This document shows positions 62,678 to 64,000 of a DNA stretch of 64,000 nucleotides, piece by piece. The stretch comes from Asticcacaulis currens. Its GTDB lineage: Bacteria; Pseudomonadota; Alphaproteobacteria; Caulobacterales; Caulobacteraceae. The notes below the pieces were generated by a model, which was not told the DNA's origin, did not search any database, and saw only the letters and a list, made by a program, of their open reading frames with translations. The translations under genes were made by a program, and so were the position numbers. Each line of letters begins with the position of its first letter. Position 1 is the first letter of the stretch. Location: contig NZ_JAQQKW010000012.1 in the NCBI RefSeq assembly GCF_028550395.1, positions 1 through 64,000 of the forward strand. The letters are read 5' to 3'.

Positions 62678-64000
62678 ATGAAGCTTTTTTCGTCACAGTC
62701 CGACAGCGGTGGGGCCCAAACCGGCCTCCGCTTCCGGCTGGGCGCTGGAAATGAGCGGTCGCTGAAGTCGAGCCTGCTGACGCAGGTCAGCCCGCGTATG
62801 CCCTTGTGGATGCGCGTGGGCGGCCTCAGCCTCGCCCTGGGGCTGATGCTGTTTGCCGGTGTCTCTTCGGCGCGCCTGCAAAACGATTTTTCGTCCGGAC
62901 GCGCGGCGCGCGATGCTGCCGCCTACGCGCAGGCCCGCCTGAACGCGCTTCGGGCTGACAAGACCGTGTCGGTGGCGCGCGCGGCCATGGAGGGGGCCCT
63001 GTCCACCTATGATGCCCGCCCCGAAGCGGCCGAGGCCGCCGTGCAGCGCGGGCTTGAGGCGTCGGGCGGTGCCGTAGCCTCGCTGGCCCTCATTGATGCC
63101 GAAGGCCGCATTATCGCCCGCGCCGGTCAGGACGAGGCCAGCCTGCTGACCGAGGCGGCACGCTCTGAAAACAAGGGCTTTGTCGCCCTGGCCCTCGGGT
63201 CGCGCCTGACGCGCACGGCGCGCTCCTATCTGGTGCGGACCCCGGCCCCCGGACGCGTCCGGGCCGTGGCGCGCCTCAACAACCCCCTGCGGGCGGCTGA
63301 GAATACGCGCGACAATCAGGTGCTGCTGATCAACGCCGCCGGTGACATCATCGGGGCTTCGGACGACAGCCTGACCGGGAAAAACATCCGCATCGCCCTG
63401 ACCGTGACGCCGGAACAGATCCGCGACAATGCCAATGATGCGCGCCTGACCGAAGGCACGCTGGAGGAAAAGGGCTTTGTGCGTATTGCGGCGGCGCGCG
63501 AAGGTGAAAACGGCCTGACCACCCTCTACCTTGTGCCCTCCGATGGGGCGGCCAGTTTTAACTGGCTGGCGACGGCGACGCTGTTTATCGGGCCACTGAT
63601 CATCGGCGCGCTGTTCGGTCTGCTGCTGATCGTGCAGAGCCGGCGCAATTCCGAAGCGGCCCGTCAGTATGAGGCCAAGGAGACCCGCTACCGGCTGGCC
63701 GTCGAAGCGGCACGCTGCGGCATCTGGGAATGGGATCTCGAAAGCGATCAGGTCTTTATGTCCGAAGTCACGGGCGTCATGTTCGGCTGGGGCGGCAGCG
63801 GCGTGGCCAGCACCAGCGAAGTCCTGCTGCGCATCGCGCCCGAACACCGCGACACGGTGCGCAAGGCGCTGGTCAATGCGCAGGGGCACGGTGCGCTCGA
63901 CGTCTCTTTCCGTGTGCCTGGCGAGAACGGACGCGCCATCTGGGTCGATGCGCGGGGTCAGGCGACCGGACCGCGCGGCCTGACCGGCTTTACCCGCCTG
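62678..64000 (+). CDS. pleC: PleC-like sensor histidine kinase, N-terminal part (runs off the right edge)
   Basis: The frame is open from ATG 62678 to the last base, 441 codons, and was translated codon by codon. One membrane helix (about 47-65, VGGLSLALGLMLFAGVSSA) and another (about 297-320, ATLFIGPLIIGALFGLLLIV) enclose a periplasmic sensor region of about 230 residues. A PAS domain follows (from about residue 335: RYRLAVEAARCGIWEWDLES). The His-kinase core lies beyond the window. The layout and the ARCGIWEWDL segment resemble Caulobacter PleC, a DivK phosphatase/PleD kinase that controls polar development. This identification is from memory of the family and should be treated as probable only. 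Confidence 0.6.
   Translation, partial: MKLFSSQSDSGGAQTGLRFRLGAGNERSLKSSLLTQVSPRMPLWMRVGGLSLALGLMLFAGVSSARLQNDFSSGRAARDAAAYAQARLNALRADKTVSVARAAMEGALSTYDARPEAAEAAVQRGLEASGGAVASLALIDAEGRIIARAGQDEASLLTEAARSENKGFVALALGSRLTRTARSYLVRTPAPGRVRAVARLNNPLRAAENTRDNQVLLINAAGDIIGASDDSLTGKNIRIALTVTPEQIRDNANDARLTEGTLEEKGFVRIAAAREGENGLTTLYLVPSDGAASFNWLATATLFIGPLIIGALFGLLLIVQSRRNSEAARQYEAKETRYRLAVEAARCGIWEWDLESDQVFMSEVTGVMFGWGGSGVASTSEVLLRIAPEHRDTVRKALVNAQGHGALDVSFRVPGENGRAIWVDARGQATGPRGLTGFTRL

Overview
The window is GC-rich, densely coding DNA from an alphaproteobacterium, most likely a member of the Caulobacteraceae (Caulobacter/Asticcacaulis type). The main evidence is a xylXBCD-type oxidative xylose (Weimberg) operon that closely resembles the Caulobacter one as I remember it, a zwf-pgl-edd-glk Entner-Doudoroff cluster with a LacI regulator, and a PleC-like sensor kinase at the right edge. 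No rRNA, tRNA, CRISPR array, phage or complete transposon was seen.

Layout. 1-12 kb: pentose catabolism, with the 3' end of an SDR gene, a cupin protein, an aldose epimerase, a sugar/H+ symporter, xylD-xylC-xylB-xylX, a LacI-family regulator (probable XylR) and a secreted SGNH esterase of the sialate/acetyl-xylan type. 12-23 kb: housekeeping genes carA and carB, separated by a two-gene reverse-strand island (PASTA-like membrane protein and partner), then a small HTH regulator plus membrane protein divergent from a secreted S9 prolyl oligopeptidase. 23-33 kb: an MliC-like lipoprotein, an IclR regulator, malate synthase G, an SMP-30 lactonase, GH2 and GH39 glycosidases, an alpha/beta hydrolase lipoprotein and an SDR. 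33-42 kb: modABC, aroA, feoA-feoB plus a Cys-rich partner, a purine permease and a secreted nucleosidase. 42-54 kb: a GH3 beta-glucosidase lipoprotein, a second LacI regulator and the Entner-Doudoroff cluster zwf-pgl-edd-glk-eda. 54-64 kb: ppc, a truncated globin, pepN, a CheY-like regulator and the start of a PleC-like kinase.

The carbohydrate genes fit together: secreted esterase, beta-xylosidase (GH39), beta-galactosidase-like (GH2) and beta-glucosidase (GH3) enzymes release sugars. The symporter and Weimberg enzymes take xylose towards 2-oxoglutarate, and the Entner-Doudoroff cluster takes glucose to pyruvate. Two operator types mark two regulons. TGATAGCGCTAACA/TGATAGCGCTACCA lies before the symporter and xylX. 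TGACAGCGCTGTCA (or one-base variants) lies before zwf, before the GH3 gene, and on the promoter of a candidate small RNA.

The most interesting non-coding signals are a likely suhB/MmgR-family small RNA (about 39751-39836, minus strand), a candidate LacI-controlled small RNA (about 45865-46069, plus strand) with an anti-Shine-Dalgarno hairpin loop and a strong terminator, and four families of short palindromic intergenic repeats. Two genes look broken: a DUF2798-type gene with an in-frame TAG, and a DUF6624-type gene with a one-base frameshift.
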